Shown: piece after piece, positions 40,439-48,654 of the stretch
Layout of the letters: the number at the start of each line of letters is the position of its first letter
How positions within the stretch are numbered: the stretch's first letter is position 1
DNA from: Nocardia sp. NRRL S-836
Lineage (GTDB): Bacteria; Actinomycetota; Actinomycetes; Mycobacteriales; Pseudonocardiaceae
DNA length: 64,000 nt
Direction: 5' to 3'
NCBI RefSeq assembly: GCF_001279525.1
Contig: NZ_LGDY01000107.1
Span: 139,926-203,925, forward strand
Position numbers and translations under genes: made by a program
The notes under the pieces: generated by a model
What the model was told of the DNA's origin: nothing
Seen by the model: the letters and a program-made list of their open reading frames with translations, nothing else
Database searches by the model: none

Positions 40439-41828
40439 GGCGCGCCTTCCTGATGCTGTAACCGAAGTAGATGACGAACCCGAGCGCCATCCAGGCGAGG
40501 AACGCGATCCACGTGTCCAGGCCGAGGCTGAACATCATGTAGACGCAGAACGCCAGCCCCAGCAGCGGCGTGACCGGCGAGAGCGGCACCCGGAAGCTGC
40601 GCGGCCGGTCCGGTTCCGTGCGGCGCAGGATGATCACCGCGATGTTGACCAGCCCGAACGCGAACAGCGTGCCGATGCTGGTCGCGTCCGCCAGCGACCC
40701 CAGCGGCACGAGCGCGGCGAGCACCGCGATGAACAGGCCCACGACGACGGTGTTGACGAACGGCACGCCGGTGCGCGGGCTGAGCTTCGCGAAGATCGAC
40801 GGCACGAGCCCGTCGCGCGACATCGCGTAGAGGATGCGCGTCTGTCCGTAGAGGACGGTCAGCACCACGGACGTCGTCGCGACCACGGCACCGATCGACA
40901 GCAGGATCGGCCAGATCGCGCCGTCGACGTTGTCGGTCAGCACCCGGCTCAGCGCGGCCTCGGTGCCCTCGAACGACTGCCACGGCATCGCCCCGACCGC
41001 CGCGAGCGCGACCGCGCAGTACAGCGCCGTGATCACGACCAGTGACAGGATGATCGCCCGCGGCAGGTCGCGCTGCGGGTTCTCCGCCTCCTCACCGGCG
41101 GTCGACGCGGCGTCGAACCCGATGTAGGAGAAGAACAACGTGGCCGCGCCCGCGCTCATGCCCGCGAGGCCCAGCGGGAACAGCGGCTGCAGGTTGCCGG
41201 CCTTGAGCGCCGTGAACGCCACCGCGCAGAACATGATGAGCGCGCCGATCTTGATGTACACGAGGATCGTGTTCGTGCGCGCGCTGCCCCTGGCGCCGCC
41301 CAGCAGCACCAGCATCGAGATGACCACGACCAGCACGGCCGGGATGTTGACGACCCCACCGGCACCCGGCGGCTGGCTCAGCACGTCCGGGATCCGCAGC
41401 CCCGTGACGAGGTGCAGCAGCTCGTTGACGTACTGCCCCCACCCGACCGCGACCGCCGCCACCGACACGCCGTACTCCAGCACGAGGCACCAGCCGCACA
41501 CCCAGGCAACGATCTCACCGAGCGTGGCGTAGGTGTAGGAGTACGAGGAGCCGGACGCCGGGATCAGGCCGGCGAGCTCGGCGTAGGACAGCGCGGAGAA
41601 CAACGCGGTGATGCCCGCGAGCACGAACGAGACCACGATCGCCGGACCGGCCAGCGGCACCGCCTCGCCGAGCACCACGAAGATGCCGGTGCCCAGCGTC
41701 GCGCCGATGCTGATCATCGTGAGGTGGCCGACGCCGAGCGTGCGCCGCAGCTCGCCGCCGGGATGGGTCAGCTGGTCGATCGGCTTGCGCCGCAACACCC
41801 GCGCCCCGATGCGCTGATCGTTCCTCAT
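40416..41828 (-). CDS. APC-family amino-acid permease
   Basis: 470 aa, 12 or more membrane helices. Family motifs: TMISIGATLGTGIFVVLGEA (substrate loop in helix 1), GSSYSYTYATLGEIVAWVCGW, FFSYIGFDAASTAGEEAENPQRDLP (helix 6 and loop). This is the cationic-amino-acid transporter-like (YfnA/CAT) branch. It follows the GlxA-type regulator by 28 bp and overlaps the GNAT gene, so the four genes form one operon. It probably imports the amino acid processed by the downstream enzymes. Confidence 0.9.
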   Translation of the reverse strand: MRNDQRIGARVLRRKPIDQLTHPGGELRRTLGVGHLTMISIGATLGTGIFVVLGEAVPLAGPAIVVSFVLAGITALFSALSYAELAGLIPASGSSYSYTYATLGEIVAWVCGWCLVLEYGVSVAAVAVGWGQYVNELLHLVTGLRIPDVLSQPPGAGGVVNIPAVLVVVISMLVLLGGARGSARTNTILVYIKIGALIMFCAVAFTALKAGNLQPLFPLGLAGMSAGAATLFFSYIGFDAASTAGEEAENPQRDLPRAIILSLVVITALYCAVALAAVGAMPWQSFEGTEAALSRVLTDNVDGAIWPILLSIGAVVATTSVVLTVLYGQTRILYAMSRDGLVPSIFAKLSPRTGVPFVNTVVVGLFIAVLAALVPLGSLADATSIGTLFAFGLVNIAVIILRRTEPDRPRSFRVPLSPVTPLLGLAFCVYMMFSLGLDTWIAFLAWMALGFVIYFGYSIRKARLAVPGDH

Positions 41829-41856
41829 CGAGCCAACATAACGCCCTGGCCGGGAC

Positions 41857-42801
41857 CTACCCGCCGGCAACCGGCCGGAACGTGCGGCGGTATGTGTCCG
41901 GTGGCACACCCACGGTCCGGTGGAAGTGCCGGCGCAGCGTCGTCGCGGTGCCCATGCCCGCCGCCTCCGCGATGAGGTCGACGCTGTCGTCGGTCAGCTC
42001 CAGCAGCTCCTGCGCGCGCCGGATGCGTTGCGTGTGCAGCCACTGCAACGGCGTCGTGCCCGTGACGTCCTTGAACAGCCGGGTGAGGTGCCGCGAGCTC
42101 ATGTTCGCCTGCCGCGCCAGGTCCTCGACGGTCACCGGCTGGTCGAGCCGCCGGCTCACCCACTCGAACAGCTCCGTCAGCGGGTGCCCCTCCCCCGTCG
42201 GCACCGGCGCGAGCACGAACTGCGCCTGCCCGCCGTCGCGGTGCGGTGGCACCACGAGCCGCCGCGCCGCCGTGTTGGCCGTGGCGACGCCGTGGTCGCG
42301 GCGGATCAGGTGCAGGCTCAGGTCGATCGCCGCCGCCTTGCCCGCGGACGTGAGCACCTGGCCGTTGTCGACGTAGAGCACGTCCGGGTCGACCTCGACC
42401 CGCGGGTAGCGGCGGGCCAGCACGTCGGTGTGCGCCCAGTGCGTGGTCGCGCGCAGCCCGTCCAGCAGTCCCGCCTCGGCCAGCACGAACGCACCCGTGC
42501 ACAGCGAGACGATCCGCGCACCGTTGGCGTGGGCGGCCGTGACGGCGCCGACCAGGCGCGGGTCGACCGGCTGGTCCACGTCCTCGATCGCGGGCACGAC
42601 CACGGTGTCCGCGCGGTGGAGCTGTTCGAGCGGCAGGTCCGGCTCCAGCGTGAACCGGCCGACGCGCACGGGCTCGTCGCCGCACACGACCACCCGGTAG
42701 CCGAGCTGGGGCGCGGTGAAGATCTCGTAGGTCGCGGTCAGCTCGAAGTGCAGCATCCCGCCGGTCACAGCGAACGCGAGCATGTCCGGAATTGTACGCA
42801 T
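41857..42801 (-). CDS. GlxA-type AraC regulator (DJ-1/PfpI plus AraC HTH)
   Basis: 314 aa. N-terminal DJ-1/PfpI domain (IVSLCTGAFVLAEAGLLDG with the nucleophile-elbow Cys) followed by an AraC HTH: VEDLARQANMSSRHLTRLFKDVTG and VDLIAEAAGMGTATTLRRHF. Such proteins sense small molecules, often amino acids or amines. ATG at 42801; an alternative start is at 42783. First gene of the permease-GNAT-racemase operon and divergent from the gene at 42855, with an inverted repeat at its own start. Confidence 0.88.
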   Translation of the reverse strand: MRTIPDMLAFAVTGGMLHFELTATYEIFTAPQLGYRVVVCGDEPVRVGRFTLEPDLPLEQLHRADTVVVPAIEDVDQPVDPRLVGAVTAAHANGARIVSLCTGAFVLAEAGLLDGLRATTHWAHTDVLARRYPRVEVDPDVLYVDNGQVLTSAGKAAAIDLSLHLIRRDHGVATANTAARRLVVPPHRDGGQAQFVLAPVPTGEGHPLTELFEWVSRRLDQPVTVEDLARQANMSSRHLTRLFKDVTGTTPLQWLHTQRIRRAQELLELTDDSVDLIAEAAGMGTATTLRRHFHRTVGVPPDTYRRTFRPVAGG

Positions 42802-42816
42802 CGTGTCGTTCCGGAC
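42784..42816. promoter_or_regulatory. Inverted repeat in the divergent promoter region
   Basis: GTCCGGAA (42784-42791) and TTCCGGAC (42809-42816), perfect 8-bp arms 17 bp apart. They cover the start codon of the GlxA-type regulator. Likely autoregulatory site that may also act on the divergent gene at 42855. Confidence 0.5.
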
Positions 42817-42854
42817 ACTGGCCCGCACCTCGTCCGACTGTGACGCTGGTCCAC

Positions 42855-43778
42855 ATGGGACACAAGGTCGCGGTTTACGGCGCATCCGGCCACACCGGTC
42901 GGTTCGTCCTGGCGGAACTGGAGAAGCGCGGCTTCGAGCCGTGGCCGTTCGGCCGTGCGCAGGCAGCGGCGGACGACCCGGTCGCACTCGACCGGGCCCT
43001 CACCGGTGCCGCCGCGGTGGTCAACACGGCCGGCCCGTTCGCGGTGACCGCCGCCCCGCTGGTCGCCGCGGCGGAACGCGCGGGCATCCCGTACGTCGAC
43101 GTGGCCGCCGAGATCGAGGCGAACGCCGACACGTTCGCCCGCGGCGCCGCGGTCCCGGTCGTGCCCGCGATGGCGTTCTTCGGCGGCCTGGCCGACCTGC
43201 TGGTCACCGCCGCGATGGCCGACTGGCCGGCCGCGGACGAGGCGCACGTCGCCTACGGGCTGAGCGGCTGGCAGCCGACGCCCGGCACGCTCGCCGCGGG
43301 CGCGGTCTCCCGGGACCGCCGCGGCGGCCGGCGGGTCCGGTTCCACGACGGCCGGCTCGAGTACCACGACACCCCGCCGCCCGTTCTGACCTGGGAGTTC
43401 CCCAGCGGACCACGCGAGGTCATCGGCGAGTTCTCGATGGCCGACGTCGTCACCGTGCCCAGCCACCTGGCCATTCCGTCCGTCACCTCGTACATGTCGG
43501 TCACGGCGGCGCGGGGCCTCGCGGCCGCCGGTGCGCGGGAGGAGCCGGAGACGTTCGAGGTGGACGTGGTGGTGCGGCGGGGTGGTGAGGAACGCCGGGC
43601 CTGCGTTGCCGGGCGCGACATCTACGCCGTCAGCGCGCCGTTGGCCGTGGAGGCGGTCCAACGCTTGCTCACCGGGCGCTTCCGGGTGACCGGCGTGGCG
43701 TCGGCGGGCGCGATGTTCGACGCCGCCGACTTCCTGCAGTCGCTCTCGGACGTCATTCCGGCCACGCGCTGTTCGTGA
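42855..43778 (+). CDS. Saccharopine-dehydrogenase-like NAD(P)-binding protein
   Basis: 307 aa. N-terminal Rossmann motif VAVYGASGHTGRFVLAEL, then VVNTAGPFAVTAAPLVAAAERAGIPYVDVAAE, typical of the saccharopine-dehydrogenase-like/trans-acting enoyl reductase family. The C-terminal part is variable. ATG at 42855 chosen at the motif. Its 3' end overlaps the convergent HD gene by 26 bp. Substrate unknown. Confidence 0.78.
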   Translation: MGHKVAVYGASGHTGRFVLAELEKRGFEPWPFGRAQAAADDPVALDRALTGAAAVVNTAGPFAVTAAPLVAAAERAGIPYVDVAAEIEANADTFARGAAVPVVPAMAFFGGLADLLVTAAMADWPAADEAHVAYGLSGWQPTPGTLAAGAVSRDRRGGRRVRFHDGRLEYHDTPPPVLTWEFPSGPREVIGEFSMADVVTVPSHLAIPSVTSYMSVTAARGLAAAGAREEPETFEVDVVVRRGGEERRACVAGRDIYAVSAPLAVEAVQRLLTGRFRVTGVASAGAMFDAADFLQSLSDVIPATRCS

Positions 43779-44391
43779 TGATCTCCACGAAGTCCGTGCG
43801 CCGGAAGTCGGGATCGAAGTGGGCGAGCACGTCGTCGTTCATCGTCCCGAAGGTCGTGTCCGGCCGGTGCGCCATGCCGTCGTAGAACGTCTTGAGGATC
43901 CGGTTCTTGAAGTCCGGCCGCGGGTGCGCCGCCACGACCTCGGCCCGTTGCCGCTCGGTCAGCTCGTCCAGGCCCTGCCCGAGCACGTCGGTCTCCACGC
44001 CCAGCGACACCACCGCGACCTCCGGCGCCAGGTACATCGGCACCTCCGGCGTCGTGTGCAACGCGATCGCCAGCCACACCGTGCGCGCGTCGTGCTCGCC
44101 ACGGCCGTGCTCCAGCAGGAACGTCCGCGCGGCCTCGGCGCCGTCGATCTCGAACCGCCGGTCCTTCGCCGCGTAGCCGGCGGTCAGCCCCAGGTCGTGG
44201 AACAACCCGCCCACGTACGCCAGCTCCGGGTCGACCTCCAGCCCGCGCGCCGCCGCCTTCAGCGACCCCCACAGGAACACCCGCCGCGAGTGGTGGAACA
44301 CCGTGTCGTCCGCCGCCTCGCGCACCAGCTCCGTCGCCGCGCGCACCAGTTCCGTGTCGGGGATCTCCACCCCTGCGATGAACTCAGCCAT
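43753..44391 (-). CDS. HD-domain hydrolase, cyanamide-hydratase-like
   Basis: 212 aa. VFHHSRRVFLWG (His), GGLFHDLGLT (His-Asp) and ALHTTPEVP (His) follow the pattern of the DDI2/cyanamide-hydratase HD group, with GLDELTERQRAEV near the end. It reads from the GlxA-type regulator upstream (51-bp gap). A nitrile/cyanamide or unrelated phospho-substrate are both possible. Confidence 0.72.
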   Translation of the reverse strand: MAEFIAGVEIPDTELVRAATELVREAADDTVFHHSRRVFLWGSLKAAARGLEVDPELAYVGGLFHDLGLTAGYAAKDRRFEIDGAEAARTFLLEHGRGEHDARTVWLAIALHTTPEVPMYLAPEVAVVSLGVETDVLGQGLDELTERQRAEVVAAHPRPDFKNRILKTFYDGMAHRPDTTFGTMNDDVLAHFDPDFRRTDFVEIITNSAWPE

Positions 44392-44442
44392 GGCTCCATG
44401 GTTGGCGAGGACCGGCCGGCCTCCCACCGCTGAACCGGACCG

Positions 44443-45399
44443 TCAGCCCACAGATGTGGACACGAACCGCGCCCGGTAGTGGCTCGGCGACACCCCGAAC
44501 CGCGCCACGAACGTCCGCCGCAGCGTCTCCGCGCTCCCGAACCCCGCCGCACGCGCCGTCTGCGCCACGCCGTGCCCCGCGTCCAGCAACGCCTTGGCGT
44601 GGTCCAGCCGCACCTGCTCCACGTACCGCGCGGGCGTCAGCTCGAACTCGCTCGCGAACAACCGCGCCAGGTGCCGCTCGCTCACCCCGACCCGCGCCGC
44701 CATCGCCCGCGCGCTGTGGTCGAGCGCCGGCTGCGCCGACACCAGGTCCACGACCTCCCGCAACGCCGGCACGTTCGGCCGCCTGACCTGCAGCGGCGCC
44801 GAGAACTGCGACTGCCCGCCGGGCCGTTGCATGAACATCACCAGGTTCCGCGCCACCGTCCGCGCCAGCTCCGGCCCGTGGTCCTGCTCGACCAGCGCCA
44901 GCGCCAGGTCCATGCCCGCCGACACCCCGGCCGACGTGAACACGCCGCGGTCCTCGACGAAGATCGCGTCCGGCCGCACCTCGACGCCCGGATAGGCCCG
45001 CGCCAGCCGGTCCGCCTGCTTCCAGTGCGTGGTCGCCTTCCGCCCGTCCAGCACCCCGGCCGCGGCCAGCGCGAACGCCCCGGTGCAGATCGACACCAGC
45101 CTGCGCGCCCGCACCCGCCGCACGGCGGCCACCAACTCGGCCGGCACCCCGCGCTCCACCAGCACGTCACCCCCGGCCACCACAACCGTGTCAGCTTCAA
45201 GAACGCCCGCAGCAGCGCCATCAACCGGCAGCCGGATACCGACAGACGTCGTGACATCTCCCCCAGACGGCGAAACACAGGAAATCCCGTACGCACCCCC
45301 GGCAGCGTTGGCCTCGGCAAACACCTCGGCGGGCCCACTGACGTCCAACATCTTCACACCGTCGAACACGACGAACACAACCTCACACCCCACAGCCAC
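44443..45399 (-). CDS. GlxA-type AraC regulator (DJ-1/PfpI plus AraC HTH)
   Basis: 318 aa. N-terminal DJ-1/PfpI half with LVSICTGAFALAAAGVLDG; C-terminal HTH ARVGVSERHLARLFASEFE and VAQTARAAGFGSAETLRRTF. A second regulator of the same type as 41857-42801 but clearly diverged. It probably controls the HD hydrolase 51 bp downstream. The start is followed upstream by tandem repeats (45436-45559). Confidence 0.9.
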   Translation of the reverse strand: MAVGCEVVFVVFDGVKMLDVSGPAEVFAEANAAGGAYGISCVSPSGGDVTTSVGIRLPVDGAAAGVLEADTVVVAGGDVLVERGVPAELVAAVRRVRARRLVSICTGAFALAAAGVLDGRKATTHWKQADRLARAYPGVEVRPDAIFVEDRGVFTSAGVSAGMDLALALVEQDHGPELARTVARNLVMFMQRPGGQSQFSAPLQVRRPNVPALREVVDLVSAQPALDHSARAMAARVGVSERHLARLFASEFELTPARYVEQVRLDHAKALLDAGHGVAQTARAAGFGSAETLRRTFVARFGVSPSHYRARFVSTSVG

Positions 45400-45435
45400 A
45401 CCTCAGCCTTCCACGCTCCCGCGGACAGAAACCGG

Positions 45436-45559
45436 CGCTACCGGAGAGGGGTCCAGCGCTACTGGAGAGGGGTCCAGTACTACCGGAGAGAGGGCCGCGC
45501 TACCGGCGAGAGGGCCGGCGCTACCGGAGAAAGGGTCGGCACTACCGGAGAGGGGTCCG
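45436..45559. repeat. Six tandem 20-21-bp repeats
   Basis: Units start at 45436, 45457, 45478, 45498, 45519 and 45540; consensus CGCTACCGGAGAGGGGTCC(A/G)G, with point changes between copies. They lie upstream of the GlxA-type regulator start and about 130 bp from the tmRNA 3' end. Non-coding. Could bind a regulator repeatedly or simply be a polymorphic tandem array. Confidence 0.8.
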
Positions 45560-45691
45560 TTGCATGCAACGGCCGCGTGAGGGCGCTCGCGCCCGAACTG
45601 CTCGGGGGCCTGGGGGTCGCCCCCCAGATAGACACCCGGAACGAGAAACGGCGAGCGCACGCGCAGCGTGCGCGAGCACCCGCCGTCCGAG

Positions 45692-46061
45692 TGGAGGTGC
45701 CGGGAATCGAACCCGGGTCCTATGGCGGTTCATCAGGGCTTCTCCGTGCGCAGTCCGCTCTGCCTCTGCTTGACCCCATCAGTCACGCGGACGAGCTGAT
45801 GTGACGGGCCCAGTCGCTGTGAGTTTCCCCGACAGTCCCCGCGACCGGGACTGCAGGTAAGCCCTCTAGCTGATGCCGGACTCTAGGCCGAAGGCACTCC
45901 TAGGCCGACAGCGTTGCTACTCGCCTCAGGCGGCGAGAGCGAACGCGCGCTTGTCGTTAGACGTGGCGCTTATTGGTTTGCGATGACGCTTGCGGTGGTC
46001 TCTCGCCTGCACCGGCACGCTTCCCCTGAATCAACGTCCACAGTCGAAACCGTTCACCCCC
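45692..46061 (-). ncRNA. ssrA: tmRNA (transfer-messenger RNA)
   Basis: 370 nt. The 5' end GGGGGTGAACGGTTTCGACT and 3' end GGGTTCGATTCCCGGCACCTCC are classic; GGGGGTG pairs with CACCTCC. The tag frame reads ...SNDKRAFALAA then TGA, probably resuming at a GCC codon to give A-ATSNDKRAFALAA. The Ala-Leu-Ala-Ala end is the protease tag. It rescues stalled ribosomes together with SmpB (48148-48624). A hairpin GCGCACGC/GCGTGCGC just beyond the 3' end (~45658-45676) is a likely terminator. Confidence 0.95.
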
Positions 46062-46183
46062 TCGTAGTGGTAGCACCTAGCATAACGATGTTCGCCACCG
46101 AGTTCTTCCCGAGGCAGGTAGGGCTGTCCCCACCCCCGGCTGACTGGTTGGCCACATGGTCCCTGACCAGCGGTAACGACAAC

Positions 46184-47422
46184 ATGGACGTCATGAGGAA
46201 ACCGAACGCGCTCGCAGCCGGGTTCTACCTGCTGACCAACCTGGTGACCGGCATCTTCTGGTTCACCCTCTCCGTCGTGCTCACGGTCGTGGGGTTGGCG
46301 ACGTCGGTGATCTGGGTCGGGCTGCCGATCCTCTGGCTCGCGATGAACGTCGTGCGGGGCGGCGCGTCGGTGGAGCGGGCGTGGGTCGGGGCGGCGTTGC
46401 GCACGGAGATCCCCTCGCCGTACCGGGAGCGGCCGCGGGGCACGCTGTGGGAGCGGTGGAAGGCGCAGTTCACCGATCCGGCGACGTGGCGCGACTTCGG
46501 CTACCTGCTGCTCCTGCTGCCGGTGGGGATCCTGGAGTTCACCTCCGTGGTCGCGATGTGGTCGGTGGTGGCGTCGCTCGTCGGCTTGCCGTTCTGGATC
46601 GACGACGCGCCGTTCGCGGTGGTCGTCGGCAACTTCTGGACCATCAACTCGTTCAGCTCCGCGCTGCCGGTCGCGCTGGTCGGGCTCGCGTTGATCCCGT
46701 TCGCGGTCATGGGCACCAGGTGGCTGGGTGTGCTGCACGGCAGGTTCGCCCGCGCCATGCTGGGGCCGACGCGGGCCGACGCGCTGGCGATCGAGACGGA
46801 ACGGCTGCAGTCGAGCCGGGCCCGCGGCGTCGAGGCGGCGGAGGCGGAGCGCCGGCGCATCGAACGCGACCTGCACGACGGCGCGCAGCAGCGGCTCGTG
46901 GCCGTGGCGATGGGGCTGGGCCGGGCGAAGTCCAAGATGGACACCGATCCGGAGGGTGCGGCCGAGCTCATCGCCGAGGCGCACGCGGACGCGAAGCTCG
47001 CCATCAAGGAGCTGCGCGACCTGGCACGGGGCATCTACCCGTCGGTGCTGGGCGACCGCGGGCTGGACGCGGCGCTGTCCGCGCTGGCCGCACGCGTGCC
47101 GATCGAGGTGGACCTGCAGGTCGACGTCGATCCGCGGCCGCCGACGGCGGTGGAGAGCGCCGCGTACTTCACCGTCGGCGAGGCGCTCACGAACATCACC
47201 AAGCACTCCAACGCCACCAGGGCGACCGTGCGGGTCAACCGGGTCGACACCGGGGTGCTGGTCGAGGTCACCGACAACGGTCAGGGCGGCGCGGAGCTGA
47301 AGCCGGGTGGTGGGCTCGCCGGGCTCGCCGACCGGGCTGCCACGATCGACGGTGTTGTTGTCGTCGTCAGCCCCGTCGGTGGGCCGACCGTTGTTCGAGC
47401 GGAGTTGCCGTGCGCGTGGTGA
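46184..47422 (+). CDS. Sensor histidine kinase (NarL-type partner)
   Basis: 412 aa from the ATG at 46184 (46193 also possible). A longer frame runs back into tmRNA and is rejected. Four to five membrane helices form a putative sensor domain. The HisKA_3 helix is RRRIERDLHDGAQQRLVAVA (phospho-His in RDLHDG) and the ATPase has ALTNITKHSNATRATV and VEVTDNGQGGAE. It overlaps the response regulator start by 13 bp. It is divergent from ssrA and sits between ssrA and smpB. Confidence 0.9.
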   Translation: MDVMRKPNALAAGFYLLTNLVTGIFWFTLSVVLTVVGLATSVIWVGLPILWLAMNVVRGGASVERAWVGAALRTEIPSPYRERPRGTLWERWKAQFTDPATWRDFGYLLLLLPVGILEFTSVVAMWSVVASLVGLPFWIDDAPFAVVVGNFWTINSFSSALPVALVGLALIPFAVMGTRWLGVLHGRFARAMLGPTRADALAIETERLQSSRARGVEAAEAERRRIERDLHDGAQQRLVAVAMGLGRAKSKMDTDPEGAAELIAEAHADAKLAIKELRDLARGIYPSVLGDRGLDAALSALAARVPIEVDLQVDVDPRPPTAVESAAYFTVGEALTNITKHSNATRATVRVNRVDTGVLVEVTDNGQGGAELKPGGGLAGLADRAATIDGVVVVVSPVGGPTVVRAELPCAW

Positions 47423-48051
47423 TCGCCGAGGACTCGGTGCTGCTGAGGGAAGGCGTGCAGCGGTTGCTCGCCGACGTGGGCATCGAGACCGTCGCGGCCG
47501 TGGAGGACGGTGACGGGCTGCTGGACGCCGTCACCGAGCACCGGCCGGACCTGTGCGTGGTGGACGTGCGGATGCCGCCGACGTTCACCGACGAGGGCCT
47601 GCGCGCCGCCATCGAGGCCCGCAGGCGTCATCCGGGGCTGCCGGTGCTGGTGCTGTCGCAGTACGTCGAGGAGCGCTACGCCGTCGAGCTCCTCGCCGGC
47701 GGCGCCAGCGGCGTCGGCTACCTGCTCAAGGAACGGGTGGCGGACGTCGCCGAGTTCGTCGACGCCCTGCGCCGGGTCGCCGACGGGGGTACGAGCATCG
47801 ACCACGAGGTGATCACGCAGCTCATGGTGCGCAGCAAGAAGAGCCCCGTCGACTCGTTGACGCCGCGCGAACGCGAGGTGCTCGGGCTGATGGCACAGGG
47901 ACTGTCCAACACGGCCATCGCCGGCACGCTCGTGGTGTCCGACGGCGCGGTGGAGAAGCACGTCGGCAACATCTTCGCGAAGCTCGGCCTGGAGCCGTCG
48001 AACTCCGAGCACCGCCGGGTGCGCGCGGTGCTGGCCTACCTCGACAGCTGA
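47410..48051 (+). CDS. NarL/LuxR-family response regulator
   Basis: 213 aa. Receiver domain with acidic pair AED near the start, phospho-acceptor Asp52 in CVVDVRMPP, Lys in LLKERV. C-terminal LuxR HTH: LTPREREVLGLMAQGLSNTAIAGTLVVSDGAVEKHVGNIF. GTG start at 47410 overlapping the kinase gene. The targets are unknown; these pairs often control membrane-stress or efflux genes. Confidence 0.92.
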   Translation: MRVVIAEDSVLLREGVQRLLADVGIETVAAVEDGDGLLDAVTEHRPDLCVVDVRMPPTFTDEGLRAAIEARRRHPGLPVLVLSQYVEERYAVELLAGGASGVGYLLKERVADVAEFVDALRRVADGGTSIDHEVITQLMVRSKKSPVDSLTPREREVLGLMAQGLSNTAIAGTLVVSDGAVEKHVGNIFAKLGLEPSNSEHRRVRAVLAYLDS

Positions 48052-48082
48052 GCCGGCCGGGCACCGTCGCCCACCAACGTGG

Positions 48083-48117
48083 ACGCCCAGCTCCCCACAG
48101 TGTGGTGAGCTGGGCGT
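48083..48117. terminator. Hairpin terminator between convergent genes
   Basis: ACGCCCAGCTC / GAGCTGGGCGT, perfect 11-bp stem with a 13-base loop, then TCTCGTC. It lies between the response regulator end and the smpB end. Confidence 0.7.
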
Positions 48118-48147
48118 TCTCGTCGGTGCGGTATCAGCGCAGCCAGT

Positions 48148-48624
48148 TCAGTAGCGGCCCTTCAAGGCCCGTCCGTGCGCCCGCGCGATCTCGCGGTTGG
48201 CGTCGCGCTTGGCGATGTCCTGCCGCTTGTCGTAGGCCTTCTTGCCCTTCGCGAGCGCGATCTCGACCTTGACGTAGCCGTCCTTGAAGTACATCTGCAG
48301 CGGGACCAGCGACAGACCGGACTCCTTGGTCTTGCCGATCAGCCGCTCGATCTCGCTCTTGTGCAGCAGGAGCTTGCGCTTGCGCCGGACCTCGTGGTTC
48401 GTCCAGGTGCCCGCGACGTACTCCGGGATGTGCAGCGCGTGCAGCCAGATCTCGCCGTCGTCGACCTGGGCGAAGGCGTCCACGAGGGACGCCCGTCCCA
48501 TGCGCAGGCTCTTCACCTCGGTGCCGACGAGCTGAATGCCCGCCTCGTAGGTGTCCAGAATGGCCCAGTCGTGCCGAGCCTTGCGGTTCGACGCGATGAC
48601 CTTCTGCCCGCGTTCCTTGACCAT
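48148..48624 (-). CDS. smpB: SsrA-binding protein SmpB
   Basis: 158 aa. Signature blocks: [66 protein letters not shown] and the basic tail [18 protein letters not shown]. It carries tmRNA into stalled ribosomes. It follows ftsX by 30 bp in the conserved ftsE-ftsX-smpB order; ssrA lies about 2.1 kb further left beyond a two-component system. Confidence 0.97.
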   Translation of the reverse strand: MVKERGQKVIASNRKARHDWAILDTYEAGIQLVGTEVKSLRMGRASLVDAFAQVDDGEIWLHALHIPEYVAGTWTNHEVRRKRKLLLHKSEIERLIGKTKESGLSLVPLQMYFKDGYVKVEIALAKGKKAYDKRQDIAKRDANREIARAHGRALKGRY

Positions 48625-48654
48625 GGCGACAACTTTACGTGGTCGGTAAAACTC

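Noticed and set aside
45914..46183. 90-codon N-terminal extension of the histidine kinase
   Set aside because: It runs through the tmRNA gene on the opposite strand; the first membrane helix begins after 46184.
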